Below, one piece after another: positions 5,626 to 5,663 of a stretch of 5,663 nucleotides of DNA (its first letter is position 1; the number at the start of each line of letters is the position of its first letter). The DNA is from Oscillospiraceae bacterium (lineage in GTDB: Bacteria > Bacillota > Clostridia > Oscillospirales > Oscillospiraceae): the NCBI GenBank assembly GCA_029067025.1, contig JAIEFH010000161.1:1-5663 (forward strand), written 5' to 3'. A program made the position numbers and the translations under genes. The notes below the pieces were generated by a model that made no database searches, was not told the origin of the DNA, and worked only from the letters and a program-made list of their open reading frames with translations.

Positions 5626-5663
5626 TCAGTCGATGATGACGCTGCCGCCGGTCGGAGTGGTAA
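5626..5663 (-). CDS. C-terminal end of an upstream minus-strand gene (partial)
   Basis: Reading inward from the right edge on the minus strand, one frame gives TTPTGGSVIID followed by a TGA stop (complement of 5626-5628). Ten of the eleven sense codons end in G or C, which fits coding DNA in this genome; the other frames do this less well. The stop lies 23 nt before the lipoprotein ATG, with its ribosome binding site between them, as in an operon. Too little is present to identify the product. Confidence 0.5.
   Translation of the reverse strand, partial: TTPTGGSVIID

Overview
The window looks like chromosomal DNA of a GC-rich, anaerobic Clostridia-type Firmicute. The best guess is the Oscillospiraceae (Flavonifractor/Oscillibacter-like gut bacteria). 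This rests on strong GGAGG-type ribosome binding sites, tRNA genes that all encode their 3' CCA, strong GC bias at third codon positions, a FapA/DUF342 protein, a cytidylate-kinase-like protein and a DUF4358 lipoprotein. The family placement is inference.

Region 1 (1-782, minus strand) is a six-gene tRNA operon. Transcription starts at a consensus extended -10 promoter (TTGACA, 17 nt, TATAAT) near 754-782. It runs leftward through tRNA-Val(TAC), Asp(GTC), Phe(GAA), Gly(GCC), Cys(GCA) and Pro(CGG). The first four tRNAs are packed closely. The last two are each preceded by a terminator-like hairpin, and a third terminator closes the operon at about 60-110.

Region 2 (783-5067, plus strand) diverges from the tRNA operon and holds four co-oriented genes with no obvious terminator between them: a FapA/DUF342 polymerising beta-helix protein, a stand-alone CheY-like receiver, an M20 family metal-dependent amidohydrolase and a cytidylate-kinase-like P-loop protein. 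A promoter-like sequence lies at 832-861. A strong hairpin terminator (5036-5067) ends the unit and can also serve the convergent gene on the right. The first two genes form a plausible functional pair, with a phosphorylatable receiver beside a FapA scaffold. The amidohydrolase and the kinase-like gene look like metabolic passengers.

Region 3 (5096-5663, minus strand) carries a DUF4358 lipoprotein gene. It is preceded, 23 nt upstream, by what looks like the last 11 codons of another minus-strand gene cut by the window edge.

No CRISPR array, insertion sequence, phage gene or defence system is visible. I did not find a clearly undescribed system. The points most worth a second look are the FapA-receiver pair without flagellar genes in view, and the internal hairpins that divide the tRNA operon.
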